A stretch of DNA of 64,000 nt from Clostridia bacterium (GTDB lineage: Bacteria > Bacillota > Clostridia > Oscillospirales > Acutalibacteraceae). Below the pieces are notes generated by a model. It had not been told where the DNA came from, did no database searches, and saw only the letters and a list, made by a program, of their open reading frames with translations. Positions 55,354-64,000 of this stretch are shown here, one piece after another (position 1 is the first letter of the stretch; each line of letters begins with the position of its first letter). The translations under genes and the position numbers were made by a program. The stretch is from contig JAFQVY010000018.1 in NCBI GenBank assembly GCA_017407755.1, positions 1 to 64,000 on the forward strand, read 5' to 3'.

Positions 55354-56791
55354 CCCCCGAAAGCCCTCAAAAAGACTGAGACACAAGCTTTTGGCTTACT
55401 TTTTGGGTTTTTCAGGCATTGTGTTGGCACTTTTGTGGTTTATGCAAACGGTTTTTCTTGACGATATGTACCGCATAATTAAAACCGTAGGTATAGAGAG
55501 AAGTGCCGATTTTATAAGCGAGCATATTGAGGACGAGAATATTGTAAAGGTTCTTGACGAAATGCATTTGCAGAACGATATGCGAATTGAGGTTTACGAC
55601 ACCACCTCAGGCAAGACCTTTTACCTGCTTTATTCTTCCCGCGAGCAGGGGGATTTGGGGCTTAACTATTATCCTCACCAGCTTTATTCTTATTACAGTC
55701 AGGCAAAAAAGGCAGGGGGCGAAGGACTTTTTTCAGAGCAGTGGGACAAAGAAAATATTCCTCAGCTTCCGAAAACCGAGCACGAAAATGCCATAAACCT
55801 TACTTGTGTACGTGTTTTTGAAAGCTCAGGGCGAGAGCTTATGCTGATGCTTCGCTCGGCTATTACGCCCATAGAAAGCACCGTTACCACCCTTAGGTTT
55901 ATACTCATTTTTATATCGGGAATATTGCTGCTTTTGTCGGTTACGATGTCACTGGTGCTTTCGTGGAAATTTTCAAAGCCCCTTAACGACACCAACGAAA
56001 AGGCAAAACGCCTTGCAAAAGAGGACTACTCCCCTTCCTTTGACAGCTTCGGCTATCGGGAAATTGAGGAGCTTAACTCTACCCTTAACTTTGCGGCAGA
56101 GGAGTTGGGTCTTGCTTCAAACCTGAGAAAAGAGCTTATTGCCAATGTTTCGCACGATTTACGTACACCCCTTACTATGATAAAGGGTTACGCCGAGGTT
56201 ATGAGGGATATTCCCGGTGAAATGAACGAAGAAAACCTCCAGGCGATTGTTGACGAAAGCACAAGGCTTTCAAATTTAGTAAGCGACCTTTTGGATATTT
56301 CTAAGCTTCAGAGCGGTGCGGTGCCCATAGAGAAAAAGGTGTTTTCTCTTACAGATTGCACCTCTGAAATTTTAAGCAGGTTTGAAAATCTTTCACAGCA
56401 ACAATATAGCTTAAGCTTTGAAAGTCAGAGAGACGCTTTGGTTTTTGCCGACAGAGCAAGGATTGAGCAGGTGCTTTATAACCTTATTTCAAATGCCGTA
56501 AACTATTCGGGCGACAAAAAAGAGGTAAAGGTAAGACAGGTTGTTTTATCTGACACTGTCCGCATTGAAGTAAGCGACAGCGGTAAAGGCATTGAGCCTG
56601 AAAAGCTTAAAAATATTTGGGACAGATACTACAGAGCCGACAAAAACCACCGGCGTGCAGTTGTGGGTACAGGTCTGGGACTTTCCATTGTAAAGGAAAT
56701 TCTTGATTTGCACGGTGCTCATTTCGGAGTACACAGCAAGGTGGGCGAAGGCAGTACCTTCTGGTTTGAGCTTTCTTTGGCTGAGAATTAA
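55340..56791 (+). CDS. Sensor histidine kinase
   Basis: A 483-residue kinase. TM1 is at about 17-39, an extracellular sensing domain at about 40-183, and TM2 at about 184-208. A HAMP domain (about 209-260) precedes HisKA with H272 in NVSHDLRTPLTM. The HATPase has the N box NLISNAVNYS, G1 DSGKGI and G2 GTGLGLSIVKEI. The start is a TTG at 55340 inside the response regulator gene, after GAGGAGTGGG. A strong terminator follows. Confidence 0.93.
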   Translation: MKQNNPRKPSKRLRHKLLAYFLGFSGIVLALLWFMQTVFLDDMYRIIKTVGIERSADFISEHIEDENIVKVLDEMHLQNDMRIEVYDTTSGKTFYLLYSSREQGDLGLNYYPHQLYSYYSQAKKAGGEGLFSEQWDKENIPQLPKTEHENAINLTCVRVFESSGRELMLMLRSAITPIESTVTTLRFILIFISGILLLLSVTMSLVLSWKFSKPLNDTNEKAKRLAKEDYSPSFDSFGYREIEELNSTLNFAAEELGLASNLRKELIANVSHDLRTPLTMIKGYAEVMRDIPGEMNEENLQAIVDESTRLSNLVSDLLDISKLQSGAVPIEKKVFSLTDCTSEILSRFENLSQQQYSLSFESQRDALVFADRARIEQVLYNLISNAVNYSGDKKEVKVRQVVLSDTVRIEVSDSGKGIEPEKLKNIWDRYYRADKNHRRAVVGTGLGLSIVKEILDLHGAHFGVHSKVGEGSTFWFELSLAEN

Positions 56792-56794
56792 AAA

Positions 56795-56831
56795 AAAACG
56801 CCTTTGCTTTTTGCAAGGGCGTTTTATTTTT
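56795..56831 (+). terminator. Terminator of the two-component operon
   Basis: AAAACGCCTTTGC / GCAAGGGCGTTTT (13-bp stem with one G-T pair, 5-base loop) is followed by ATTTTTT. Confidence 0.9.
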
Positions 56832-56851
56832 TAAAAACTTCGCAAAAAGCC

Positions 56852-56880
56852 TTGACAAAACAAAGTTTATGTAATATAAT
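56852..56880 (+). promoter_or_regulatory. Consensus promoter of the tRNA operon
   Basis: A perfect TTGACA (56852-56857) and perfect TATAAT (56875-56880), 17 bases apart, lie 33 bases before tRNA-Met. Confidence 0.92.
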
Positions 56881-56913
56881 CACTTATGCTACTTTTGCGG
56901 TAGTTATATAAAT

Positions 56914-56990
56914 GGCGGAATAGCTCAGTTGGCTAGAGCATTCGGTTCATACCCGAAGTGTCGTAGGTTCAAGTCCTATTTCCGCTACCA
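56914..56990 (+). tRNA. tRNA-Met (anticodon CAT)
   Basis: A 77-base cloverleaf with acceptor GGCGGAA/TTCCGCT, anticodon stem TTCGG/CCGAA with loop TTCATAC, T-loop GGTTCAAGTCC and encoded CCA. The absence of the C1-A72 mismatch and of the GGG/CCC anticodon stem pairs argues for the elongator form. A CAT anticodon modified to lysidine (Ile) cannot be excluded. Confidence 0.9.
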
Positions 56991-56993
56991 TAC

Positions 56994-57068
56994 GGCCCGG
57001 TGGTCAAGAGGTTAAGACACCGCCCTTTCACGGCGGTAACACGAGTTCGATTCTCGTCCGGGTCACCA
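56994..57068 (+). tRNA. tRNA-Glu (anticodon TTC)
   Basis: A 75-base cloverleaf, GGCCCGG/CCGGGTC acceptor, anticodon stem CCGCC/GGCGG with loop CTTTCAC, T-arm ACGAGTTCGATTCTCGT and encoded CCA. It lies 3 bases after tRNA-Met. Confidence 0.95.
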
Positions 57069-57077
57069 CTTTTTTCT

Positions 57078-57163
57078 GCCGGTGTGGTGGAATGGCAGAC
57101 ACAAGGGACTTAAAATCCCTCGGTAGCAATACCGTACCGGTTCAAGTCCGGTCACCGGCACCA
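57078..57163 (+). tRNA. tRNA-Leu (anticodon TAA)
   Basis: An 86-base type II tRNA with a long variable arm (CGGTAGCAATACCG). The anticodon loop CTTAAAA is between AGGGA and TCCCT, the acceptor is GCCGGTG/CACCGGC, and CCA is encoded. Confidence 0.94.
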
Positions 57164-57341
57164 TTTCCTTGGTCTGTAAAATGTTGGCAATTTACCGCAA
57201 AAGTTTTTTGATATGGTCTTCCCAGAAAGGGGAGGCTGTTTTTATTTTGTGCGCTTATTTTAAGACAGCGTAGGTGAGCAAAGCGTGATAGTTTGTGCGC
57301 GAAAAACGTAGCCCCAATCCTTTCAAAAAATTTACAAAACA
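57164..57341 (+). other. Gene-free stretch after the tRNA genes
   Basis: 178 bases with no ORF of note and no tRNA. It carries TCCCAGAAAGGGGAGG followed by T-rich sequence (57220-57248), a weak hairpin that could end tRNA transcription. A GTGCGC/GCGCGA pair (57250-57301) flanks a G-rich section. The next strong terminator at 57342-57372 has no gene in front of it, so a short untranslated RNA could be encoded here. Confidence 0.3.
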
Positions 57342-57372
57342 CCTGCCTTTGTTGACAGAGGCAGGATTTTTT
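57342..57372 (+). terminator. Terminator overlapping the GH13 promoter
   Basis: CCTGCCTTTG (57342-57351) and CAGAGGCAGG (57356-57365) form a stem with a short loop, followed by ATTTTTTT. The loop and T-tract share bases with the -35 and spacer of the promoter at 57352-57380. Confidence 0.8.
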
Positions 57373-57380
57373 TATATAAT
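57352..57380 (+). promoter_or_regulatory. Consensus promoter for the GH13 gene
   Basis: TTGACA (57352-57357) and TATAAT (57375-57380) are both perfect, 17 bases apart, 39 bases before the start codon. It is embedded in the preceding terminator. Confidence 0.88.
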
Positions 57381-57419
57381 ATTATTCTCTATGTTTACAA
57401 TTTCTATTGGAGTGATTTA

Positions 57420-59309
57420 ATGTTTCCCCAATTCGATTCCCGAAATGCTTTTTACAAATCCCCTTTTGGTGCAGTTGAAGAAGGCACCACTGTGCATTTC
57501 CGCATTCTTCTGCCCCGTGATTTAAGGTGCAGTCAGGCGGAGCTTGCAGTTAAATATGACTACAGCTACGACTGGGTTTTTGTAAAAATGTTCTGGACAG
57601 GCTCTTTTGACAACGACACAGGTATCTGGGAGTGCGATTTTACCCCCGCGGAAATGGGTCTTTATTGGTATAGCTTCAGACTTCAGACCGCCGAAGGCAC
57701 CCGTTTTGTTGTGCCTGCTGACGTTGACCGCAAAAGCTCTATTGAGCGTTCTCCCGGCAGAAGCTGGCAGATTACCGCTTATAAAAAAGGCTTCAAAACC
57801 CCCGACTGGCCTGTTGGCGGAGTTATGTATCAGATTTTCCCCGACCGCTTTAATTTCAGCGGTGAGGAAAAAAATATAAAGCGTACCGATTTAAAAATTC
57901 AGCAGGACTGGTATCAGTGCCCTGACTGGATGCCTAATGAATACGGTGAGATTACAAATACCGACTTCTTTAAGGGTGACCTTAAGGGTATTACCCAGAA
58001 GCTTCCTTATTTAAAGGATTTAGGCGTAAGCTGTATTTATCTTAATCCTATTTGCGAGGCTTACTCAAACCACCGCTACGACACAGGTAACTACGATGCA
58101 GTTGACCCTATGCTTGGCAATATGGAAGATTTTGAGGAGCTTTGCGCTGAGGCAAAGAAGTTAGATATAAGAGTTATTAACGACGGCGTTTTTTCTCATA
58201 CAGGTGCAGACAGCATATATTTTAACCGCTCAGGCAGATATGGCGAGGGCGGTGCTTACAGAGACCAAAAATCTCCTTACTCAAGCTGGTATAACTTCCA
58301 CCAGTGGCCCGACCACTACAATTCTTGGTGGGGATTTTATACTCTTCCTGAGGTTAATGAAAACGACCCTGCATATAATGAATACATCAACGGCGAAAAG
58401 GGCGTTGTAAGAAATTATATGAGACGCGGTAATTCAGGCTGGAGACTTGACGTTGCCGATGAATTGCCTGATGAATTTCTTGAAAATCTCAGAAAAGCAG
58501 TTAAGGCTCAGGACCCTGAGGGCATAGTTATCGGCGAGGTATGGGAGGACGCTTCCAACAAAGAAAGCTACGGAGCAAGACGCCGTTTCCTTTTAGGTGA
58601 ACAGCTTGACTCTGTTATGAACTACGTGTTCAGAAATGCCATTCTTGATTTTGTACGAGGGGTGGACGCTAAGTACGTTATGGACCAGATTATGTCGGTA
58701 GTTGAAAACTACCCCAGACCTGTGCTCAGAGTGCTTATGAATCTGCTTTCAACCCATGACACAGAGCGTGCCCTTACGGTTATGGCGGGCGAGCCTTTAA
58801 ACGGCAGAGACCGCTGGTGGCAGGCTAATCAGAAGCTTACCCCTGAGCAGAGAAGCAGGGGCATTAAGCTTATGAAAATGGCTTCTGCCATTCAGTATAC
58901 TTTACCGGGATTTCCCTGTGTTTACTATGGCGACGAGGCGGGTATGGAGGGCTATCGCGACCCCTTTAACCGTGCTTGCTACCCTTGGGGCAAAGAGAAT
59001 AAAGAGCTTATAGAGTGGCACAAGGAGCTTGGTGAGTTAAGACGAAGCTGCGAAACCCTTTGGGACAGCAACTTTGTTAACGTTTATTCTCAGGGAAGAC
59101 TCCTCTCTTACTTAAGAACAACTGCCGACGAAGGTCTTTTCTGTGCCTTTAATTCAGGCTTTTCTGATATCGTTATTGATATCCCTGCCTGCTTTACATC
59201 GGGCTTTGGCAAACCTGTTATGGGTACCCGTGTTGAGGGCGGCAAGCTTGTTGTTCCCTCTTTGGGCTGTGCCATTATGGTGTCAAGAAGAGAATTTGGC
59301 AATAAATAA
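57420..59309 (+). CDS. GH13 alpha-amylase-type enzyme (neopullulanase/cyclomaltodextrinase-like)
   Basis: A 629-residue cytoplasmic enzyme (no signal peptide). An N-terminal beta domain (about 20-120, CBM34-like) precedes the (beta/alpha)8 barrel: VGGVMYQIFPDRF, region I DGVFSH (255-260, S where N is usual), region II GWRLDVADE with nucleophile D344, region III GEVWED with acid/base E373, and region IV STHDTER with D447. A C-terminal beta domain follows. It would hydrolyse maltodextrins, pullulan or cyclodextrins taken up by the cell; exact specificity is not decided by these motifs. It has its own consensus promoter. Confidence 0.92.
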   Translation: MFPQFDSRNAFYKSPFGAVEEGTTVHFRILLPRDLRCSQAELAVKYDYSYDWVFVKMFWTGSFDNDTGIWECDFTPAEMGLYWYSFRLQTAEGTRFVVPADVDRKSSIERSPGRSWQITAYKKGFKTPDWPVGGVMYQIFPDRFNFSGEEKNIKRTDLKIQQDWYQCPDWMPNEYGEITNTDFFKGDLKGITQKLPYLKDLGVSCIYLNPICEAYSNHRYDTGNYDAVDPMLGNMEDFEELCAEAKKLDIRVINDGVFSHTGADSIYFNRSGRYGEGGAYRDQKSPYSSWYNFHQWPDHYNSWWGFYTLPEVNENDPAYNEYINGEKGVVRNYMRRGNSGWRLDVADELPDEFLENLRKAVKAQDPEGIVIGEVWEDASNKESYGARRRFLLGEQLDSVMNYVFRNAILDFVRGVDAKYVMDQIMSVVENYPRPVLRVLMNLLSTHDTERALTVMAGEPLNGRDRWWQANQKLTPEQRSRGIKLMKMASAIQYTLPGFPCVYYGDEAGMEGYRDPFNRACYPWGKENKELIEWHKELGELRRSCETLWDSNFVNVYSQGRLLSYLRTTADEGLFCAFNSGFSDIVIDIPACFTSGFGKPVMGTRVEGGKLVVPSLGCAIMVSRREFGNK

Positions 59310-59342
59310 CTTAGCAAAATATATAAATTGCTATATATTGTA

Positions 59343-59371
59343 TTGAAATTCTTATAGCATTGTGCTATTAT
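59343..59371 (+). promoter_or_regulatory. Promoter of the oligopeptide transporter operon
   Basis: TTGAAA (59343-59348) and TATTAT (59366-59371) are 17 bases apart. An inverted repeat ATAGCA-TTG-TGCTAT (59354-59368) overlaps spacer and -10, a natural position for a repressor. Confidence 0.6.
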
Positions 59372-59406
59372 TAAGAAATAAAACTTTTGTAAGGAACGAG
59401 AAAACT

Positions 59407-60333
59407 ATGGACAAAAAATTTCTTTTCTACATATTGAAAAGACTTATTCTTGCTGTAGTTACCATTTTCCTGGTAATTACAATCACTTTCTTTATAATGA
59501 ACTTTATCCCCGGCGGCCCGTTTATGAGCGAAAAATCAGTCACCGAAGAGACCTTGGCGGCATTAAACGCTAAATTTGGTCTGGACAAGCCCCTTTTTGA
59601 GCAGTATCTCAACTACCTTAAGGGTGCGGTGCGTTTTGACTTCGGTCCCTCTATGAAAATGGACGGCAGAAACGTTATGGACGTTATTATGGAAGGCTTT
59701 GCATCTTCTGCAAAGCTTGGTCTTATTGCGGCGGCGGGCGCCATTGTGCTTGGCCTTGTTTTCGGCTCTTTGGCAGCAGTTTTCCACAATAAGCTTGTTG
59801 ACCGTATAATAATGGTTGTGTCTACCGCCTTTGTTGCAATGCCATCTTTCATTGTGGCTACGCTTCTTTTGTGGCTGTTCTGTATTGAAATGAACGTATT
59901 CCCCGCAAACGGACAAACCGCGGCAGGCTTGGTGCTTCCTATTATTTCGCTTATGCTTTATCCGATGTCTTATATTATCCGTCTTACACGTTCAAGTATG
60001 CTGGATGTATTAAGTCAGGACTATATCCGTACTGCCCGTGCAAAGGGCGTTGCTCCCTCAAAGGTGCTTTTCAAGCATTCGCTTAAAAATGCAGTTACAC
60101 CTGTTATTACCTATGCAGGCCCTATGGTTGCCTTTATTTTGACAGGTTCACTGGTTGTTGAGCAGATTTTTGCCGTTCCCGGACTTGGTAAATACTTTGT
60201 ATCCTCTATTATCAACCGTGACTACACAATGATTATGGGTACAACCATTTTCCTTGCAGTTATCGTTATTATAATGATGCTTTTGTCAGATGTTCTTTAC
60301 AAGCTGGTTGACCCCAGAGTAGATCTTTCTTAA
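59407..60333 (+). CDS. oppB: Oligopeptide/dipeptide ABC transporter permease (OppB/DppB)
   Basis: A 308-residue permease with six membrane helices. FIMNFIPGGPF near residue 30 is typical of DppB/OppB, and the ABC-contact loop contains IRTARAKGVAPSKVLFKH. It pairs with the OppC-type permease to form the channel. The start at 59407 (MDKKFLF) follows AAGGA by 11 bases; a longer frame from 59362 lacks a ribosome site. Confidence 0.94.
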   Translation: MDKKFLFYILKRLILAVVTIFLVITITFFIMNFIPGGPFMSEKSVTEETLAALNAKFGLDKPLFEQYLNYLKGAVRFDFGPSMKMDGRNVMDVIMEGFASSAKLGLIAAAGAIVLGLVFGSLAAVFHNKLVDRIIMVVSTAFVAMPSFIVATLLLWLFCIEMNVFPANGQTAAGLVLPIISLMLYPMSYIIRLTRSSMLDVLSQDYIRTARAKGVAPSKVLFKHSLKNAVTPVITYAGPMVAFILTGSLVVEQIFAVPGLGKYFVSSIINRDYTMIMGTTIFLAVIVIIMMLLSDVLYKLVDPRVDLS

Positions 60334-60346
60334 GGAGGTAGCGTAA

Positions 60347-61429
60347 ATGAATAATTATGACGTAAACAAGCTCCCTAAGAAAAACCCCTTAAGCTTTCAG
60401 CTTGACCTTAAAAAATGGGAGAAGGCATCTTCTGCTGACAAAGAGCAGCAGATTGTTGAAAGAGAAAGCGTTACTTTCTTTAAAGACGGTATGCGCCGCC
60501 TCTTTAAAAACAAGGTTGCCGTTACCTGCGGTATTTTGCTTGTTCTGATTATTCTTGCAGTAATCATTGTTCCTATGGTTTATCCCTATTCCTACGATAT
60601 TCAGCTGAGCTTACAGGGTGATTTGCCCGATCCAAGCTACAATAACTTAAAGCCCTTTGAGTACGGCTCAACCGAGCTTGAGCGTATTGAGGCAGGCGAA
60701 AGCGTATTCCCTCACATTTTAGGTACAGACCATTTGGGCCGTGACTACTTTATCCGTGTGGTTTACGGTACAAGAATTTCTCTTGCAGTTGGTCTTTTTG
60801 CTTCTGTAATTGTTCTTATTATCGGTACACTTTACGGTTCAATCGCAGGCTATGCAGGCGGTAAGGTTGACCTTATTATGATGAGAGTGGTTGATATTAT
60901 CTACTCTCTGCCCGATATGCTTATGGTTATTCTGTTCTCGGTTGTATTTAAGCAGACACTGGCTCCGCTGATTGAGGGCACCTTCTTAGAGAAGATTGGT
61001 ACAGGTATGATTTCGATTTTCCTTGTATTTGCACTTCTTTACTGGGTTTCTATGGCTCGTCTTATCCGCGGTCAGATTCTTTCCATTAAGCAGCAGGAGT
61101 TCGTGCTTACTGCAAAAGCACTTGGTGCATCCCCTGCAAGAATTATCCGCAAGCACCTTATCCCCAACTGCATCAGCGTTATGGTTATTTCCACCGCTTT
61201 GCAGATTCCCAATGCTATTTTTACAGAGAGCTTCCTTTCATTCTTAGGCTTGGGCGTTTCTATTCCTATGCCTTCTTTAGGCTCTCTTGCCGCAGAAAAC
61301 CTTTCTTACATCTATTCTGATGTTTACAGACTCCTGGTTCCTGCAATTACAATTTGTGTTATCGTTCTTTCCCTTAACCTTTTGGGCGACGGCCTCAGAG
61401 ACGCCTTTGACCCCAAACAGAAAAAGTAA
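60347..61429 (+). CDS. oppC: Oligopeptide/dipeptide ABC transporter permease (OppC/DppC)
   Basis: A 360-residue permease with the OppC_N region (about 45-90) before the six-helix core. The ABC-contact loop reads EFVLTAKALGASPARIIRKHLIPN. HILGTDHLGRDYFIRVVYGTRISLAVG is diagnostic of OppC/DppC. It is 13 bases after oppB, with AAGGAGG 8 bases before the ATG. Confidence 0.95.
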   Translation: MNNYDVNKLPKKNPLSFQLDLKKWEKASSADKEQQIVERESVTFFKDGMRRLFKNKVAVTCGILLVLIILAVIIVPMVYPYSYDIQLSLQGDLPDPSYNNLKPFEYGSTELERIEAGESVFPHILGTDHLGRDYFIRVVYGTRISLAVGLFASVIVLIIGTLYGSIAGYAGGKVDLIMMRVVDIIYSLPDMLMVILFSVVFKQTLAPLIEGTFLEKIGTGMISIFLVFALLYWVSMARLIRGQILSIKQQEFVLTAKALGASPARIIRKHLIPNCISVMVISTALQIPNAIFTESFLSFLGLGVSIPMPSLGSLAAENLSYIYSDVYRLLVPAITICVIVLSLNLLGDGLRDAFDPKQKK

Positions 61430-61444
61430 GGAGGTTATTTTAAA

Positions 61445-62482
61445 ATGAGTTTATTATCAGTAAAAAACCTCAAAACCTCCTTCTTTACTCCCTCAGGCGA
61501 AGTAAAAGCCGTTAACGGTATTTCTTACGAGGTAGAAAAGGGCAAGGTTTTAGGTATTGTTGGTGAAAGCGGCTCAGGTAAGTCGGTTTCAGCCTACAGT
61601 GTTCTTCAGATTCTTGCAAACCCCGGCAAAATTGTGGGCGGCAGTATTGAGCTTGAAGGCGAGGAGCTTGTAGGTATTAAAGAAAAGGGCATGGCAAAAA
61701 TCAGAGGCAACAAGATTTCCATAATCTTTCAGGACCCTATGACAAGCTTAAACCCTGTTTTCACCATCGGCGACCAGCTTATGGAAGCCATTATGCTTCA
61801 CACAAACCGTAACCGAAAAGAAGCTAAAGAGCGTGCAGTTGAGATGCTCAAGCTTGTTGGCGTTAACGAACCGAATAAGCGTATCAAGCAGTATCCCCAC
61901 GAGTTTTCGGGCGGTATGCGCCAGCGTGTTATGATTGCTATGGCGCTTGCCTGTGAGCCTGACATTCTTATTGCTGACGAGCCTACAACTGCTCTTGACG
62001 TTACAATTCAGGCACAGATTCTTGACCTTATGAAAGACTTGCAGAAAAAGCTTGGCATGGCGATTATCCTCATTACTCACGACCTTGGTGTTGTTGCCGA
62101 GATGTGCGACGAGGTTATTGTTATGTATGCAGGCCAGATTTGCGAAAGAGGCACTGCTGAGGAGATTTTTTATAATCCCAAGCACGAGTACACTCTTGGT
62201 CTTATGCGCTCAATTCCCACAGTAAGCGACGAGAAAACTAAACTCCAGCCTATCGGCGGTAATGCCGTTGACCTTTTAAATCTTCCTCCCGGCTGTCCCT
62301 TCGCTCCAAGGTGCGACGCCGCTATGAAGGTTTGCCTTGAGGTTAACCCCAAGCTTGTTTGCGAGGGCGGTACTCACTATGCTCGATGCTGGAACCACGT
62401 TAAGAAAAATATAGAAGAGGGCAAATTTACCGCTGAGGAAATTGAAGCTCTCTACAACGAGGAGGCAAATAATGAGCAATGA
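61445..62482 (+). CDS. oppD: Oligopeptide ABC transporter ATP-binding protein (OppD/DppD)
   Basis: A 345-residue ATPase. Walker A is GESGSGKS, the signature is [16 protein letters not shown], Walker B is [14 protein letters not shown], and the H-loop is ITHDLG. The C-terminal oligopeptide-type domain has the four cysteines typical of OppD/DppD ([18 protein letters not shown]) that hold an Fe-S cluster in some members. Its 3' end overlaps oppF by 11 bases. Confidence 0.96.
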   Translation: MSLLSVKNLKTSFFTPSGEVKAVNGISYEVEKGKVLGIVGESGSGKSVSAYSVLQILANPGKIVGGSIELEGEELVGIKEKGMAKIRGNKISIIFQDPMTSLNPVFTIGDQLMEAIMLHTNRNRKEAKERAVEMLKLVGVNEPNKRIKQYPHEFSGGMRQRVMIAMALACEPDILIADEPTTALDVTIQAQILDLMKDLQKKLGMAIILITHDLGVVAEMCDEVIVMYAGQICERGTAEEIFYNPKHEYTLGLMRSIPTVSDEKTKLQPIGGNAVDLLNLPPGCPFAPRCDAAMKVCLEVNPKLVCEGGTHYARCWNHVKKNIEEGKFTAEEIEALYNEEANNEQ

Positions 62483-63440
62483 AAAGTATTTGCTTGAAGT
62501 CAAAGACTTAAAGCAGCACTTTAATATCCCCAACGGCCTCTTCGGTAGCAAAAAGCTCAAGGCTGTTGACGGCGTAACATTCGCCATTAAAAAGGGCGAA
62601 ACCTTAGGCCTTGTTGGTGAAAGTGGCTGTGGTAAAACCACAGTCGGCAGAAGCATTCTTCACCTTTATCAGCCTACAAGCGGCGAGGTTATCTACGACG
62701 GCAAGGTTATTAAAACCAAAAAAGACGTTAATGAAATGAGAAAAAAGGTTCAGATGGTTTTCCAGGACCCTTATTCTTCTCTTGACCCACGTATGACAGT
62801 TGCCGACATTATCGGCGAGCCTTTGGATATTCACAAGCTCTGCAAGACTAAAGCTGAGCGTGAAGCAAGAATTCAGGAGCTTTTAAGGATTGTTGGCTTA
62901 AATCCTGAGCACGGCACACGTTATGCTCACGAATTCTCAGGCGGTCAGCGTCAGCGTATCGGTATTGCCCGTGCTCTTGCTGTTAATCCCGACTGTATTA
63001 TCTGTGACGAGCCTGTTTCGGCACTTGACGTTTCAATTCAGGCACAGATTATCAATATGTTTGAAGAATTACAGGAGACCTTGGGTCTTACTTACCTCTT
63101 CATTGCCCACGACCTGTTGGTTGTTAAGCATATTTCCGACAGAATTGCAGTTATGTATTTAGGTCACATTGTTGAGATGGGCCCCGCTAACGAGATTTAT
63201 AATAATCCCACACACCCTTACTCAATTTCACTGCTTTCTGCGGTTCCCATTCCTGACCCCGATTATGCAAAGAACCACAAGCGTATCGTTCTTGAGGGAG
63301 ACGTTCCTTCTCCCTTAAATATGCCTTCAGGTTGTCCTTTCCGCACACGCTGCCCCAGAGCAACAGCAAAATGTGCAGAGGAAACACCTGAGCTCAAGGA
63401 GATTGCACCTGAGCATTTCGTTGCATGCTGGAATCTTTAA
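62472..63440 (+). CDS. oppF: Oligopeptide ABC transporter ATP-binding protein (OppF/DppF)
   Basis: A 322-residue ATPase paired with OppD. Walker A is [12 protein letters not shown], signature [16 protein letters not shown], Walker [16 protein letters not shown]-loop IAHDLLVV. The C-terminal [21 protein letters not shown] is the OppF/DppF cysteine region. The start at 62472 lies inside oppD, after GAGGAGG; a longer frame from 62442 is unlikely. Confidence 0.96.
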   Translation: MSNEKYLLEVKDLKQHFNIPNGLFGSKKLKAVDGVTFAIKKGETLGLVGESGCGKTTVGRSILHLYQPTSGEVIYDGKVIKTKKDVNEMRKKVQMVFQDPYSSLDPRMTVADIIGEPLDIHKLCKTKAEREARIQELLRIVGLNPEHGTRYAHEFSGGQRQRIGIARALAVNPDCIICDEPVSALDVSIQAQIINMFEELQETLGLTYLFIAHDLLVVKHISDRIAVMYLGHIVEMGPANEIYNNPTHPYSISLLSAVPIPDPDYAKNHKRIVLEGDVPSPLNMPSGCPFRTRCPRATAKCAEETPELKEIAPEHFVACWNL

Positions 63441-63530
63441 TTTGTAATTAAATCAATAGGATTTGATTTATATTCAGTCTCTGCGTCTGGTTGCAGAAAG
63501 ACACACAAAATTTGACAGGAGGAAAACTCT

Positions 63531-64000
63531 ATGAAAAAGTCTCTTGCACTTATCCTTGCAGTTGTTATGATTCTTTGTCTCGGTCTTGCAGGCTGTGACA
63601 ACGGCACAACAGATGCATCTTCCATGACAGTTTGTGTTGGCCCTTATCCCGACACAATCGACCCCGCCCTCAACTCTGCAGTTGACGGTGCTACTTACAT
63701 TATCCACGCTTTCGCAGGTCTCATTGGCTACGAGCAGGCAGAGGACGGTTCCTTAAAGCTCGTTGCTGACTGTGCTAAGGAAATTCCTGAGGCAGTTAAG
63801 CTTGACGGCGGTAAGGTTTCTTACACATTCGAGCTCAAGGACGACCTTAAGTGGTCTGACGGTTCTGCTCTTACAGCTGAGGACTTCGTTTGGGCTTGGA
63901 ACAGAGCAGCTAACCCTGTATTAGGTTCTGACTATTACTATATGTTCGACGTAATCGAGGGCTTTGCTGATATCGAAAATGGCGTTGCAGATGCTAAGCT
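63531..64000 (+). CDS. oppA: Oligopeptide ABC transporter substrate-binding lipoprotein, N-terminal part (cut by window edge)
   Basis: 157 residues are seen before the window ends. The signal peptide has a lipobox (L-A-G-C22). The SBP_bac_5 domain starts with VGPYPDTIDPALNSAVDGATYIIHAFAGL and continues into KDDLKWSDGSALTAEDFVWAWNRAANP, typical of OppA/DppA. It captures peptides outside the membrane for OppBCDF. ACAGGAGG lies 8 bases before the ATG. The 90-base gap after oppF holds only an AT-rich inverted repeat (63449-63471). Confidence 0.93.
   Translation, partial: MKKSLALILAVVMILCLGLAGCDNGTTDASSMTVCVGPYPDTIDPALNSAVDGATYIIHAFAGLIGYEQAEDGSLKLVADCAKEIPEAVKLDGGKVSYTFELKDDLKWSDGSALTAEDFVWAWNRAANPVLGSDYYYMFDVIEGFADIENGVADAK

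Overview
The window is the replication-origin region of a low-GC, Gram-positive anaerobe of the class Clostridia, most like a gut Oscillospirales/Ruminococcaceae bacterium. The evidence is the classical Firmicutes order rpmH, rnpA, yidD, yidC, jag, mnmE, mnmG, rsmG, noc, parA, parB on one side and dnaA, dnaN, yaaA, recF, remB, gyrB, gyrA on the other; a pyruvate:ferredoxin oxidoreductase; the spore gene spoVAD; strong AGGAGG ribosome sites; and four secreted proteins ending in type I dockerins of ruminococcal style. Species-level identity cannot be read from the window.

Left part (1-24.6 kb), mostly minus strand and therefore co-directional with a leftward fork. It opens with the start of the PFOR gene behind a possible Rex operator, then a CorC-like CBS protein, a sugar O-acetyltransferase, a CpXC zinc protein and a PAP2 phosphatase. 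A cluster follows of rpe, a large membrane protein that looks like a catalytically dead P-type ATPase, and rlmB. Next are a solitary spoVAD, a small lipoprotein, two secreted dockerin proteins (one LRR type, one starch-binding-like) and serS. The parB-parA-noc-rsmG-mnmG-mnmE-jag-yidC-yidD-rnpA-rpmH block carries two perfect 16-bp parS sites, at 16677 and inside mnmG at 19130.

Origin (24.6-26.7 kb). Coding direction switches at dnaA. The gaps before dnaA and between dnaA and dnaN are AT-rich. The second holds an ACT-repeat that fits a DnaA-trio unwinding element, but consensus TTATCCACA boxes are absent and only degenerate ones are seen.

Right part (26.6-64 kb), mostly plus strand. The dnaN-yaaA-recF-remB-zinc-ribbon-gyrB-gyrA run is tightly packed. 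It is followed by a head-on island with a lipoprotein, two LRR-dockerin proteins and two bacterial-PH membrane proteins split by one of the LRR genes, then glycogen phosphorylase. After that come zapA, a U32 protein, dut, the cell-shape operon mreB-mreC-mreD-pbp2, minD, mgsA, a C_GCAxxG_C_C protein, an M14 peptidase, an OmpR/histidine-kinase pair, three tRNAs (Met, Glu, Leu), a cytoplasmic GH13 enzyme and a five-gene oligopeptide ABC transporter whose binding protein runs off the window end.

Together the genes cover chromosome replication, segregation and nucleoid occlusion, tRNA/rRNA modification, membrane protein insertion, cell shape and division, and glycan and peptide use. No CRISPR array, insertion sequence, prophage or rRNA operon was seen. 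The most unusual items are the pseudo-P-type ATPase, the nearly identical dockerin cassettes in neighbouring genes, and the atypical origin.
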